From Eubacterium brachy ATCC 33089 (lineage in GTDB: Bacteria; Bacillota; Clostridia; Peptostreptococcales; Anaerovoracaceae), in assembly GCA_000488855.1 (NCBI GenBank), contig KI535270.1:21258-85257 (forward strand): 64,000 nucleotides of DNA, read 5' to 3'. The notes under the pieces were generated by a model that searched no databases, had not been told where the DNA came from, and saw only the letters and a list, made by a program, of their open reading frames with translations. Below are positions 27,088 to 38,472 of this stretch, in pieces (positions within the stretch are counted from its first letter, which is position 1; every line of letters begins with the position of its first letter). A program made the position numbers and the translations under genes.

Positions 27088-27090
27088 CTT
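27040..27090 (+). terminator. terminator of unit B
   Basis: AAAAAATCGGAAATC pairs with GATTTCCGATTTTTT around a 12-nt loop, and flanking AAGT/ACTT extends the stem. The T-run of seven follows directly. The symmetry would let it work in both directions. Confidence 0.85.
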
Positions 27091-27180
27091 TATACTTTCA
27101 CTCGATCTATTTGTGATTTTATCCCTGCATTTCTTCTCAACATCTTAACTTTTCTATCTATTCCATCAAATTCCATATTT

Positions 27181-27234
27181 ATGACACTATATACATCTGA
27201 AAGTCATTGCCATGTCATATGTAAGTTATATAAT
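27181..27234 (+). promoter_or_regulatory. promoter and phased GTCA boxes, unit C
   Basis: ATGAC (27181-27185), GTCA at 27203 and 27214, -35 TTGCCA (27207-27212) and TATAAT (27229-27234) again have the same spacings; this copy is closest to a consensus promoter. Confidence 0.75.
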
Positions 27235-27240
27235 GAAGCT

Positions 27241-27345
27241 GTAAATACAATAAACCTTTCTAAAAATATTAAACAACTAAAACTAACCAAAACGGCTTAT
27301 TAGCCAAAAAGGCGAACTAGAACAATCTCCTCCGGTTCGCCTTTT
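27241..27345 (+). ncRNA. candidate small RNA, unit C
   Basis: The predicted transcript is about 105 nt. Its 5' region has GTAAATA and then AAACCTTTCTAAA, a variant of the segment in units A and B. A small GGCT-TATT-AGCC hairpin (27294-27305) precedes the terminator, and the terminator loop carries CTCCTCC, complementary to a Shine-Dalgarno sequence. It ends head-on against pyrF with a shared terminator. Confidence 0.6.
27307..27345. terminator. bidirectional terminator shared by unit C and the pyr operon
   Basis: AAAAGGCGAAC and GTTCGCCTTTT form an 11-bp stem with a 17-nt loop and T-runs on both strands. It lies 11 bp past the pyrF stop codon. Confidence 0.85.
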
Positions 27346-27355
27346 ATATTTGCTG

Positions 27356-29782
<2,427 letters not shown>

Positions 29783-29830
29783 ATATTTTCTCCAAATTCA
29801 TAAATCCTATATCGTATTTCATTTGAAAGT

Positions 29831-32800
29831 TTATGCTTGTAAATCTCCCATGGCTATTGTTGAAAAACTTTGTGCCTCAATTACGCCTAAAATAGCCTCT
29901 GCCGTATCCAGTGATGTAAAACAACTGATGTTATTTTCCGCCGATACACGCCTTATTAAAAATCCGTCTTGATTTGCAGATTTGCCGTCGCTCATAGAAT
30001 TTATCACGTAGTTCACCTGACCTTTTCTTATTATGTCCAAAACATTATTTTCACCGGTTTCCGATACCTTTGTCGCTTCTACGACATCCAATCCTTTTTC
30101 TGCAAGAAAATTCGCTGTTCCCGACGTCGCATAAATACCGTAACCCAGTTCCGAAAAGCTTTTAGTTATTTTAAGAGCTCTGTCTTTGTCTTTATCTGCC
30201 ACGGTAACTAAAATATTTCCTTCCATAGGAATTTTTACACCGCTGGCAATAAGTGCCTTGTACAAGGCTTTTTGTAATGTCACGTCGCTTCCCAAGGCTT
30301 CTCCCGTAGACTTCATCTCCGGACCTAATGTGGTATCTACACTTCTCAATTTGCCAAACGAAAATACAGGCGTCTTGACGAAATATCTTTTTACTTCTTC
30401 TTTAATGCCTTCATCATATCCCTGATTTTCAAGGCTCTCTCCGATTACACACCTAGTTGCAATTTCACTCATAGGCACATCTGTAATCTTGCTCAAAAGA
30501 GGAACCGTTCTTGAAGATCTGGGATTTACTTCAAGAACATAAACTTTTTCCCTTTCATCTACGATGAACTGTATGTTGAACAGTCCAATAAATTTAAATC
30601 CTTTGCCAATCTTAATCGTATAGGATATGATATCGTCTTTTACTTTCTGTGAAATCGTAGGTGCCGGATATACCGAAATAGAATCTCCTGAGTGAATTCC
30701 GGCTCTTTCAATATGCTCCATAATGCCGGGAATGTATACGTTCTTTCCATCACAAATCGCATCTACTTCACATTCTTTTCCAACTATGTATTTATCTACT
30801 AAAATTGGTGCATCATGACTTATTTCCTTTACTGCTGTCGCCATGTAGATCCTCAGATCATCATCGTTGTGAACGATTTCCATCGCTCTTCCTCCAAGAA
30901 CGTATGACGGTCTGACGAGGACAGGATACCCTATTTTATTGGCAATTTCCACCGCATCGTCTATTTCGAACGCTGTATCACCTTCCGGTTGTGAGATGTC
31001 GAGAGTCTTCAGCATCTGTTCAAACGCTTTTCTATCTTCTGCTCTATCGATATTTTCCAGGGAAGTACCTATGATCTTCACTCCCCGTTCCACTATTTTA
31101 TCCGCGAGATTTATCGCTGTTTGTCCTCCAAATTGAACGATTACACCTTCCGGATTTTCCAAATCGATTACGTGCATTACGTCCTCCACAGTCAGAGGCT
31201 CAAAGTATAGTTTGTCTGAAATTGAATAGTCAGTTGAAACTGTTTCCGGATTATTATTTATGATTATCGCCTCATACCCGCATTTTTTCAAAGTTTTTAT
31301 ACAGTGAACGGTTGCGTAGTCAAATTCAACTCCCTGACCTATTCTGATGGGTCCCGATCCTAAAACTATTATTTTCTTATTATTGCTTCTGTGAGATTCA
31401 TTTTCATATTCATATGTCGAATATAGATATGGAGTTTCTGATGAAAATTCACCGGCACAGGTATCCACCATTTTGTACACGGGAACTATGCCTTCATTCT
31501 TTCTAAAATCGTATATCTCTCTTTCTGTCATATTCCATGCTCTTGAAATAAATCCGTCCGAATAGCCTCTTTCCTTGGCTCTCCTCAATATTTTCACGCT
31601 CTTTGGAGCTTTCCTAATCTCATTCTCAAAATCGACAATAGCTTTTATTTTATGTAGGAAATATCTGTCTATAATAGTGTTCTCAAATATCTCTTCCATG
31701 CAGTCTTCTCTTCTCAACATTTCCGCAATTATGAAAAATCGATCATCATTTTTCTTCGTCAATTCTTCTCTAAGCTGATTCATTGACAATTTTTTCAGAC
31801 TGTCCATTTCAAGATGATCCAACTTCATCTCCAAAGATCTTATCCCTTTTAAAAAGGCTTCATCAAAAGTTCTACCTATTGCCATTACTTCGCCTGTAGC
31901 TTTCATCTGCGTCCCTAAACTCCTGTCGGCTGTTGGAAACTTATCGAAAGCAAATCTCGGAAGCTTTGCAACCACATAATCAATGCAGGGCTCTACGCAG
32001 GCATAGCTGGTTTTCGTTACGGGATTGATAATTTCGTCCAGAGTCAATCCAACTGCTACTTTTGCCGCGAGTTTTGCAATAGGATAACCCGTCGCCTTGC
32101 TTGCCAATGCCGAAGATCTCGATACTCTTGGGTTCACTTCTATCACATAGTACTTAAATGAATTTGGATCTAATGCCAGCTGTACGTTACAACCTCCACA
32201 AATTTTCAACGCTCTTATTATTTTAAGAGCCGATGCTCTCATTATGCCACATTCCTTATCTGTCAAGGTTTGAGTAGGCGCCACTACTATTGAGTCTCCT
32301 GTATGTATTCCCACTGGATCCACATTTTCCATGTTGCATACTACAATGGCATTGTCCTTACTATCTCTCATCACCTCATATTCAATTTCTTTAAATCCAG
32401 CAATGCTTTTTTCTATCAGACACTGATGGACCGGCGACAATTTCAATCCATTTTCACAAATGCTCTGCAATTCTCCTTCATCATCTGCAAACCCGCCGCC
32501 TGTACCACCTAAGGTGAAAGCCGGTCTGACTACAACCGGATATCCATTTGTTTCTGCAAATTGCAACGCTTCTTGTACGCTATGTACTATTGCACTTTCC
32601 GGAACCGGCTCTCCGATTTCGTACATCAATTCTCTAAACCTGTCTCTGTCTTCCGCCTTTTCTATAGCATCCAATTCCGTTCCTAAAACTTCAACTCCAT
32701 ATTTTTCTAAAATTCCGGTTTTATCCAGCTCAACTACCAGATTTAATCCCGTCTGTCCCCCGAGAGAACCCAATATTGCATCAGGTCTTTCCTTATATAT

Positions 32801-33031
32801 GATTCTACTGGCAAATTCTGTTGTCAACGGCTCTATATAGACCTTGTCAGCCACAGCTTTATCTGTCATTATCGTCGCCGGATTTGAATTTATCAAAACG
32901 ACTTCATATCCTTCTTCCTTAAGAGATTGGCAAGCTTGAGTTCCTGCATAGTCAAATTCTGCCGCTTGACCAATTATGATTGGTCCTGAGCCGATTACTA
33001 AAATTTTCTTTATATCTTCCCTTCTTGGCAT
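29831..33031 (-). CDS. carB: carbamoyl phosphate synthetase large subunit
   Basis: CarB makes carbamoyl phosphate from bicarbonate, two ATP and ammonia. The 1066-residue protein has the two duplicated ATP-grasp halves: the first begins [18 protein letters not shown] and has [12 protein letters not shown] near residue 170; the second begins [17 protein letters not shown] near 555 and has [14 protein letters not shown] near 705. A C-terminal MGS-like allosteric domain follows from about 935 ([18 protein letters not shown]). All core motifs look intact. The ATG shares its A with the carA stop codon. Its partner CarA lacks glutaminase residues, so it probably receives free ammonia. Confidence 0.97.
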   Translation of the reverse strand: MPRREDIKKILVIGSGPIIIGQAAEFDYAGTQACQSLKEEGYEVVLINSNPATIMTDKAVADKVYIEPLTTEFASRIIYKERPDAILGSLGGQTGLNLVVELDKTGILEKYGVEVLGTELDAIEKAEDRDRFRELMYEIGEPVPESAIVHSVQEALQFAETNGYPVVVRPAFTLGGTGGGFADDEGELQSICENGLKLSPVHQCLIEKSIAGFKEIEYEVMRDSKDNAIVVCNMENVDPVGIHTGDSIVVAPTQTLTDKECGIMRASALKIIRALKICGGCNVQLALDPNSFKYYVIEVNPRVSRSSALASKATGYPIAKLAAKVAVGLTLDEIINPVTKTSYACVEPCIDYVVAKLPRFAFDKFPTADRSLGTQMKATGEVMAIGRTFDEAFLKGIRSLEMKLDHLEMDSLKKLSMNQLREELTKKNDDRFFIIAEMLRREDCMEEIFENTIIDRYFLHKIKAIVDFENEIRKAPKSVKILRRAKERGYSDGFISRAWNMTEREIYDFRKNEGIVPVYKMVDTCAGEFSSETPYLYSTYEYENESHRSNNKKIIVLGSGPIRIGQGVEFDYATVHCIKTLKKCGYEAIIINNNPETVSTDYSISDKLYFEPLTVEDVMHVIDLENPEGVIVQFGGQTAINLADKIVERGVKIIGTSLENIDRAEDRKAFEQMLKTLDISQPEGDTAFEIDDAVEIANKIGYPVLVRPSYVLGGRAMEIVHNDDDLRIYMATAVKEISHDAPILVDKYIVGKECEVDAICDGKNVYIPGIMEHIERAGIHSGDSISVYPAPTISQKVKDDIISYTIKIGKGFKFIGLFNIQFIVDEREKVYVLEVNPRSSRTVPLLSKITDVPMSEIATRCVIGESLENQGYDEGIKEEVKRYFVKTPVFSFGKLRSVDTTLGPEMKSTGEALGSDVTLQKALYKALIASGVKIPMEGNILVTVADKDKDRALKITKSFSELGYGIYATSGTANFLAEKGLDVVEATKVSETGENNVLDIIRKGQVNYVINSMSDGKSANQDGFLIRRVSAENNISCFTSLDTAEAILGVIEAQSFSTIAMGDLQA

Positions 33032-34101
33032 TATCTTACTCCTCCCATCATTTCAACAAACTCATCAAATATGTATTTTGCATCATCGGCACCCGGCGAT
33101 GCTTCCGCAGTGAACTGGACACCTATAACCGGTAGCTCCTCATGTCTCACACCTTGGATGCTTCCATCGTTTAAATTCTTATATGTAGCCTTTAGAGGTG
33201 TATTTTCAAGACTTTGCTCTTCTACGTAGTATCTGCTGTTTTGCGATGTAAACTCCACCTTACCGCTTTCCAATTTTATTACCGGGCAACTGTTTCCATG
33301 AAACCCAAATTTCGCTTCTTCTATATTTCCACCAAAGGCTTCACATATTATTTGACATCCCAATCCTATCCCCATGACTGCCACTTTTCTTGCAATATTT
33401 TTCACCGTTTCAACTACCGAGCTCACATACCGACTTCTGCCGGGACCGCTTGATACCACCACTCCGTCGGGGTCCACTGATAAAATCTCTTCCTTTGTTG
33501 CGTTATACGGCATTACAACTATGCTACATCCTCTTTTATTCAACTCTCTAATCAGTCCGTATTTTACACCTAAGTCCAACAAAACTATTTTGTATTCGCC
33601 GTTTGGAATCGTATACGATTTAGTTGTAGATACGTATTTTACACCATTTGTGACCTTAGAAGTATTTCTCAGTGCTGCTACCACTTTTTCCACGTCTTCA
33701 TCTTCATCTGCCAAAGTCGCTTTCATAACTCCGTTATCCCTTATTTTCTTGGTGATTGCCCTCGTATCAACACCGCTGATTCCGGGAATTTCTTTTAACT
33801 TCATATATTCATCCAAACTCATCTTTCCTCTGAAATTGCTGTAATAGTCGTCATATTCCTTCACCACTAATCCGAACAATTGTGGATTCATACTTTCAAA
33901 ATCGTCTCTGTTTATGCCTACATTTCCGATTACCGGATATGTCATAGTTATTATCTGTCCGTAGTAAGAAGGATCTGATAGCGTTTCCTGGTAACCGCAC
34001 ATACCCGTCTGAAAAATCAGTTCCCCTATTTGAAATTTATCACTTCCGAATGCCTCTCCTTCATATACCGAGCCGTCTTCCAAAATCAACAATCTTCTCA
34101 T
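33031..34101 (-). CDS. carA: carbamoyl phosphate synthetase small subunit with dead glutaminase site
   Basis: The 356-residue protein has the full CarA layout: an N-terminal domain ([28 protein letters not shown]) and a class I glutamine amidotransferase domain. The catalytic residues are gone. The nucleophile motif GICLGHQ reads GIGLGCQ, with Gly246 in place of cysteine. The catalytic histidine in FHPEASPGP is Thr331 in FTAEASPGA; only the glutamate remains. NGPGDP reads SGPGRS and QNHG reads QNSR. The frame and length are otherwise intact, so it is a conserved pseudo-enzyme, not a broken gene. It may stabilise CarB while ammonia is used directly. The ATG at 34101 has GAGGAGG made from the end of pyrC. 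Confidence 0.93.
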   Translation of the reverse strand: MRRLLILEDGSVYEGEAFGSDKFQIGELIFQTGMCGYQETLSDPSYYGQIITMTYPVIGNVGINRDDFESMNPQLFGLVVKEYDDYYSNFRGKMSLDEYMKLKEIPGISGVDTRAITKKIRDNGVMKATLADEDEDVEKVVAALRNTSKVTNGVKYVSTTKSYTIPNGEYKIVLLDLGVKYGLIRELNKRGCSIVVMPYNATKEEILSVDPDGVVVSSGPGRSRYVSSVVETVKNIARKVAVMGIGLGCQIICEAFGGNIEEAKFGFHGNSCPVIKLESGKVEFTSQNSRYYVEEQSLENTPLKATYKNLNDGSIQGVRHEELPVIGVQFTAEASPGADDAKYIFDEFVEMMGGVR

Positions 34102-34102
34102 T

Positions 34103-35428
34103 TTATTCCTCCTCAAACACCAATTTTCCATTAACGAAAGTCTTTTTTATTTTTCCAAAACACTTTTCTCCATGAAAAGGAGTATTTTTCCCTTTTGAAA
34201 AAAATCTGTCTTTGTTTATTTTAAATTCCTTCTTTAAATCTATTAGAACAATATCGCTGTGATAACCCTTTTCGAGCTTTCCCCTCTTTTTCAATCCGAA
34301 TTTTTCAGCCGGATTTTCACTCATCAATCGCAGAAGTTTTCCAAGGGAAATCACATTATTTTTGACTAATTTTGTATAGAGCATAGGGAAAGCCGTTTCC
34401 AGAGACACTATCCCAAATGGCGCAAACACCAATCCTCTATCTTTTTCTTTCTGAGAATGTGGAGCATGATCATTTGCAATAATTTCTATGGTCCCATCTA
34501 TGATTCCTTGAATTAGAGTTTCTCTGTCTTCAATACTTCTCAGAGGCGGATTCATTTTATAATTGCTGTCCTTTACGTCCATCTCCGTCAAAATCAGATG
34601 ATGAGCTGTTACCTCTCCGGAAACATTACATCCCTTTTCTTTATATTTTCTGATTAAACCCACAGACTCTTTTGTGGACATATGGCAACAATGATACTGA
34701 GCACCAGTCCTGCACGCCATTTTCAAATCTCTTGCCAACTGTACGTACTCACATTCATTGGGAATACCTACGAGATTTAATTCTCTGCTTTTAACACCTT
34801 CGTTAATACATGAGTAGGGTTTTCTATAGCTGTTCTCCTCCGTATGAGCAACTATAATCGCTCCCAGCCTTTTAGCTTCCATCATCGCTTTCTGCATAAT
34901 TCCATCATCCTGTACCCCGACGCCGTCATCGCTGAAATACCTGTATCCCGCTTTGACCATAGCTTCCATATCCACTAGTTCTTTTCCACTTTCAGTTTTC
35001 GTTATGCATACATAAGGGATTGTATTCACCACGCTATTTTCATCAATTAGTGCTCCGTATCGTGTCACAGTTTCTATATTATCCGGGAAGGGATTTACGT
35101 TAGGCATTGCCATAATCGTCGTAAAGCCACCTGCTGCCGCTGCCAAGGTCCCCGATGCTATGTCCTCCTTATATTCGAAACCGGGTTCTCTCAAGTGAAC
35201 GTGTACGTCTATAAGTCCCGCTGTAGCAAACAATCCCCCTCCATCTATTTCAACAAATTCTCCTTTAGATTTTCTTTCATCTTTCATGCGATTTATAATC
35301 TTTCTCGAAGAAATTTCCCTTTTTTCATCTATTTCTACGACTTCTAAAATTTCATTTTCATCAAACAGAATTTCTCCGTCGACCAATCTGTCTTCCTTTA
35401 TAATTTTAACATTTGTAATCAGTTTCAT
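34103..35428 (-). CDS. pyrC: dihydroorotase
   Basis: PyrC cyclises carbamoyl aspartate to dihydroorotate. The 441-residue amidohydrolase has the metal motif DVHVHLREPG near residue 74, AMPNVNPFPDN near 106, a lysine/serine segment VSGEVTAHHL near 275 and ANDHAPHSQKEK near 318. A charged insertion (REISSRKIINRMKDERKSKG) near residue 37-56 sits in the N-terminal beta-sandwich and lengthens the protein by about 15 residues relative to common forms. It ends 1 nt before the carA start. Confidence 0.96.
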   Translation of the reverse strand: MKLITNVKIIKEDRLVDGEILFDENEILEVVEIDEKREISSRKIINRMKDERKSKGEFVEIDGGGLFATAGLIDVHVHLREPGFEYKEDIASGTLAAAAGGFTTIMAMPNVNPFPDNIETVTRYGALIDENSVVNTIPYVCITKTESGKELVDMEAMVKAGYRYFSDDGVGVQDDGIMQKAMMEAKRLGAIIVAHTEENSYRKPYSCINEGVKSRELNLVGIPNECEYVQLARDLKMACRTGAQYHCCHMSTKESVGLIRKYKEKGCNVSGEVTAHHLILTEMDVKDSNYKMNPPLRSIEDRETLIQGIIDGTIEIIANDHAPHSQKEKDRGLVFAPFGIVSLETAFPMLYTKLVKNNVISLGKLLRLMSENPAEKFGLKKRGKLEKGYHSDIVLIDLKKEFKINKDRFFSKGKNTPFHGEKCFGKIKKTFVNGKLVFEEE

Positions 35429-35527
35429 AGCCGGCTCTCCCTGTTGTTATTTCTCGTTAACAATCTCCTATTTACCCACTTGTTTTCACTATACATATCT
35501 GCATATTGAACAAAAAATTCATCAACT

Positions 35528-36415
35528 TTAAAATCCCTTATAGCCAAAAGCCCTTTTAAGTACGGCTTTCCTAACCAATACTCCGTTGCTCATCTGTCTA
35601 AAGATTCTGCTTTTAGGTGCTTCGACTAAATTGGAGTCTATTTCAACACCTCTGTTTACTGGAGCCGGATGCATTATTATGCAATGGTCATTGAGCATAT
35701 TGTAGCGTCTTTCGTTCATTCCATATCTCTCGAGATATTCGCTATTGCTCATGGTGTTATCAGTTTCATGTCTTTCATTTTGAATTCTCAGCATCATAAC
35801 CACATCAGCCCATTTCACCGCTTCATCAATCTCCATGTAATCATATCCTTTCCTCTGCCAAAATTCGGGCCCTGAAAATACGCATTCACCTCCTAATATC
35901 TCCATAGCTTCCTTATTTGAAGCCGCTACCCTAGAGTGAGCTATATCGCCAATTATAGCTAATTTTATACCTTCCAATCTGCCGAATTCTTGATACATTG
36001 TCAACAAATCCAGCAGGCACTGCGTAGGATGATTACCCGACCCATCTCCTCCATTCAAAACAGGAATGTTCAGTCCTTTTAGTGAATTGAAGTATTCATT
36101 TTCCTTATGCCTGATTACCAGTGCATCAAATCCGATTGCTTCAAAGGTCTTTGCCGTGTCATATAGACTTTCGCCTTTTTCCACACTGCTTCCCTGAGCT
36201 GTAAAATTTTCTACTTTGCACCCCAGCTGCATTTCAGCTGATGAAAAAGAAAAATGTGTTCTCGTACTTGGCTCAAAAAAAAGATTGGCAACCAGTTTAC
36301 CTTCCGGTAATTGCCAATCCATATATCTTGAACCAAAATCATTTGCTTCGTCGAGTATTTCCATTATTTCATTTTTAGATAAATCGCTTATGCGCAACAA
36401 ACTGTTTCCGTTCAT
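35528..36415 (-). CDS. pyrB: aspartate carbamoyltransferase catalytic subunit
   Basis: PyrB joins carbamoyl phosphate and aspartate, the first committed step. The 295-residue protein has the carbamoyl phosphate loop FFEPSTRTHFSF near residue 47, GSSVEKGESLYDT near 75, HPTQCLLDLLT near 128 and HPAPVNRGVEI near 255. No regulatory pyrI gene follows, as in Bacillus. The ATG at 36415 is chosen because GGAG lies 8 nt before it; an in-frame GTG at 36424 overlaps that site. It is the first gene of the operon. Confidence 0.96.
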   Translation of the reverse strand: MNGNSLLRISDLSKNEIMEILDEANDFGSRYMDWQLPEGKLVANLFFEPSTRTHFSFSSAEMQLGCKVENFTAQGSSVEKGESLYDTAKTFEAIGFDALVIRHKENEYFNSLKGLNIPVLNGGDGSGNHPTQCLLDLLTMYQEFGRLEGIKLAIIGDIAHSRVAASNKEAMEILGGECVFSGPEFWQRKGYDYMEIDEAVKWADVVMMLRIQNERHETDNTMSNSEYLERYGMNERRYNMLNDHCIIMHPAPVNRGVEIDSNLVEAPKSRIFRQMSNGVLVRKAVLKRAFGYKGF

Positions 36416-36454
36416 CTCTAACACTCCATATCTATTTTATCTTAAACTTTTAAC

Positions 36455-36482
36455 ATTATAACAGAAAATTTTTCATTTACAA
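36455..36482 (-). promoter_or_regulatory. promoter of the pyr operon
   Basis: On the minus strand TTGTAA (36477-36482) and TATAAT (36455-36460) are 16 bp apart, and the -10 is extended by TGT. The leader is only about 33 nt, too short for a PyrR attenuator. Confidence 0.65.
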
Positions 36483-36510
36483 GTAGAATTTTAAATTTTT
36501 CATTTACAAG
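36466..36510. repeat. two identical 18-bp direct repeats in the pyr promoter
   Basis: The sequence AAATTTTTCATTTACAAG occurs at 36466-36483 and again at 36493-36510, 27 bp apart. The first copy contains the -35 hexamer. This is either a regulator site pair or the trace of a promoter duplication. Confidence 0.55.
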
Positions 36511-36614
36511 CTTTAATCTATTGATTTAATCTATGTTAAAATGAAGCTTTCAATAAATAAATTTGGATTTTTCACATCGGTTTAAGAGCTATGAAGTGTT
36601 GTAAATTACAGCTT

Positions 36615-37250
36615 TTACTGTTTAAAAACCTTTCTGCACTTTTCTTCAATAGGACATTGTTCACATTTAGGCTTTCTGGCTGTACAGCAATGTCTTCCAT
36701 GAAAAATCAGAAGGTGATGAGTTTTAGTCCAGCGGTTTTCAGGAATTTTTTTCATAAGTGCCAGTTCAGTCTTTAAAACATCATTTTCATCTACAATGCC
36801 TATTCTATTTGATACTCTAAACACGTGGGTATCAACAGCTATCCTCTGATGACCAAAAGCCACCGACATAACTACATTGGCTGTTTTTCTGCCAACTCCT
36901 GCCAATTTTGTCAGCTCACCATCGCTTTCAGGAACCTGTCCATGATAATCTGACACGAGTTTTTTTGATAAATTGATTATGTTCTTAGCCTTTGTTCTGT
37001 ACATTCCTATTTTTTTCAAAATCTGTTGCACTTCATTTTCGTCAGCTGATGCAAGCTGATATGCATCCTTATACTTTGCAAACAACATCGGTGTGACTTT
37101 ATTTACGCTTACATCTGTCGCTTGAGCTGAAAGAACTACTGCAATTAAAAGTTGAAACGGAGTATCAAAACCCAAGGCACATTCAGCTGTGGGATATGCC
37201 TTATCTAAAATGTCCAAAATTTCTATAACCTTATCTCTTCTCATCGCCAT
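36615..37250 (-). CDS. nth: endonuclease III
   Basis: Nth removes oxidised pyrimidines by glycosylase and lyase action. The 211-residue protein has the helix-hairpin-helix ELTKLAGVGRKTANVV near residue 110 with the catalytic lysine, VDTHVFRVSNR with the catalytic aspartate near 138, and the [4Fe-4S] cysteines in CTARKPKCEQCPIEEKC near the C-terminus with the normal 6-2-5 spacing. The ATG at 37250 has GGAG 6 nt before it and lies 20 nt inside the upstream membrane-protein gene. Confidence 0.97.
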   Translation of the reverse strand: MAMRRDKVIEILDILDKAYPTAECALGFDTPFQLLIAVVLSAQATDVSVNKVTPMLFAKYKDAYQLASADENEVQQILKKIGMYRTKAKNIINLSKKLVSDYHGQVPESDGELTKLAGVGRKTANVVMSVAFGHQRIAVDTHVFRVSNRIGIVDENDVLKTELALMKKIPENRWTKTHHLLIFHGRHCCTARKPKCEQCPIEEKCRKVFKQ

Positions 37251-37794
37251 CTTTGTCTCCTATGAGTTTAATATCTATTTCTTCTCTCCTAATTCTACCC
37301 CTATAAAAATAAAGTGCCAAAGTGTATAGATAATCGTAAATTACGCCCGTAATTACACCTCCTAAAAGTAGTATATAATTGGAGTAACCGGGTAATTTTA
37401 TATTGCTGAAAAATATTTCTCTATATATGAATAAAGTTATATATCCTACTACAAGGAAAAATATAATTTTGCATCCCAACTGAAACAATCCGTTATGAAT
37501 TTTTTCAATGAGCAACTTCACGAAGCCATATGTGCCAAAAACTGTAATATATGGAATCAAAGCTATTTTATTGGGAACCAGTGCCAGTGCTAAAATCGAA
37601 GTTCCCATATACAAAACCACTCCTGCTTTAATATCTTTTTCTACGATTATCATACCTATCAAAAATCCCGCGATACCGTAAAATGTCAATGCCAGGTTTG
37701 ATATTACGCTACCTCCATATATCAAGCCTAGCCCTATTGCCATAAAAAGTCCCGAAATAGCAACTATAAAAGTTTTATTGCCCTTGCTACTCAC
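37231..37794 (-). CDS. polytopic membrane protein of unknown function
   Basis: I do not recognise this 187-residue protein. It has about six hydrophobic segments: near residues 8-28, 34-52, 57-73, 76-90, 105-123 and 140-165, with short loops. The C-terminus is charged (RGRIRREEIDIKLIGDKDGDEK) and should be cytoplasmic. The segment sizes and small length recall small-molecule transport subunits, but no family motif is visible. It begins at a GTG behind GAGGTG and overlaps nth by 20 nt, so it is in an operon with nth and probably with the DnaJ-type gene upstream. Confidence 0.8.
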   Translation of the reverse strand: MSSKGNKTFIVAISGLFMAIGLGLIYGGSVISNLALTFYGIAGFLIGMIIVEKDIKAGVVLYMGTSILALALVPNKIALIPYITVFGTYGFVKLLIEKIHNGLFQLGCKIIFFLVVGYITLFIYREIFFSNIKLPGYSNYILLLGGVITGVIYDYLYTLALYFYRGRIRREEIDIKLIGDKDGDEKR

Positions 37795-37846
37795 ACTGTC
37801 ACCTCTACAACCATACCTTTAGAAACTTTTCTTGTCACGTAATATG

Positions 37847-38425
37847 TCATATGCAATCGCAACACATATCTGCACAACAGTAACACTGCAATGCTCTACA
37901 AAAAGCATCGTTTGTGTTTCCATATCCCATTCCCGTAGCGGTATTTCTAAATCCTCCACCACTCATGGTCATTTGATTTAAAGCATTTCTATACTCCATA
38001 TCATTCGGCTCCATGTTTACTGCCATTTGAATATTTCTAATAGCATCGTCGTACCATCCTTTTTTATATAAAATCATCCCTTTCAGGAAATACCATTCCG
38101 CGTTTTTCATGCCTATGTTATCCAGCAGTCTTTCCGCTTCATCCACTCTATTCTGATCGATTGCCCTTCTCACATTTTGAAATTCCGGAGACGTCTTGCT
38201 GCTGTTGCCGTATCCGCTTTGAGAACGATTTCCACTTTTTCTGAGATTTTGAATTTCATCATATGCTTCGTTAACTTCTCTCAGTTTTTCCTCAGCAAGT
38301 TCTGATAGCGGATTATTCTGATACTTATCCGGATGATATTTTTTAACAAGTTCTCTATATTTTATTTTTATTTCATCATCTGTAGCATTTTCATTGACAC
38401 CTAAAATTTCATAGGGATTACTCAT
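37847..38425 (-). CDS. DnaJ-domain protein with cysteine-rich tail
   Basis: The N-terminal J domain (residues 1-65) has the HPDKYQ tripeptide motif that stimulates Hsp70 ATPase. A TPR-like helical region follows near 85-150 ([21 protein letters not shown]). The tail is glycine/threonine-rich and ends [19 protein letters not shown], seven cysteines in the last 17 residues, which could bind metal or be lipid-modified. It is not the main DnaJ chaperone, since it lacks the zinc-finger domain. It lies downstream of a DUF5685 gene, a pairing I know from other Clostridia. AGGAGGAG precedes the ATG. Confidence 0.85.
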   Translation of the reverse strand: MSNPYEILGVNENATDDEIKIKYRELVKKYHPDKYQNNPLSELAEEKLREVNEAYDEIQNLRKSGNRSQSGYGNSSKTSPEFQNVRRAIDQNRVDEAERLLDNIGMKNAEWYFLKGMILYKKGWYDDAIRNIQMAVNMEPNDMEYRNALNQMTMSGGGFRNTATGMGYGNTNDAFCRALQCYCCADMCCDCI

Positions 38426-38472
38426 ATTCTAACTCCTCCTGACATCATCAATTTACAACGTTATATTTTCTT

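Noticed and set aside
26604..27355. CRISPR-like or simple tandem repeat array
   Set aside because: The repeated parts are promoter and 5' segments with different bodies and terminators; there are no short regular repeats with spacers.
29831..33031. Several plus-strand frames opposite carB, including one at 32460-32840
   Set aside because: They are shadows of the carB codon pattern, without ribosome sites or recognisable domains.
33031..34101. carA as a pseudogene
   Set aside because: The frame is full length, the fold-forming parts are kept and it is tightly coupled to pyrC and carB; only the active-site residues are lost, which points to a retained structural role.
36416..36600. PyrR attenuator or uracil-sensing leader before pyrB
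   Set aside because: The leader from the best promoter is about 33 nt, and no terminator/antiterminator pair is visible upstream.
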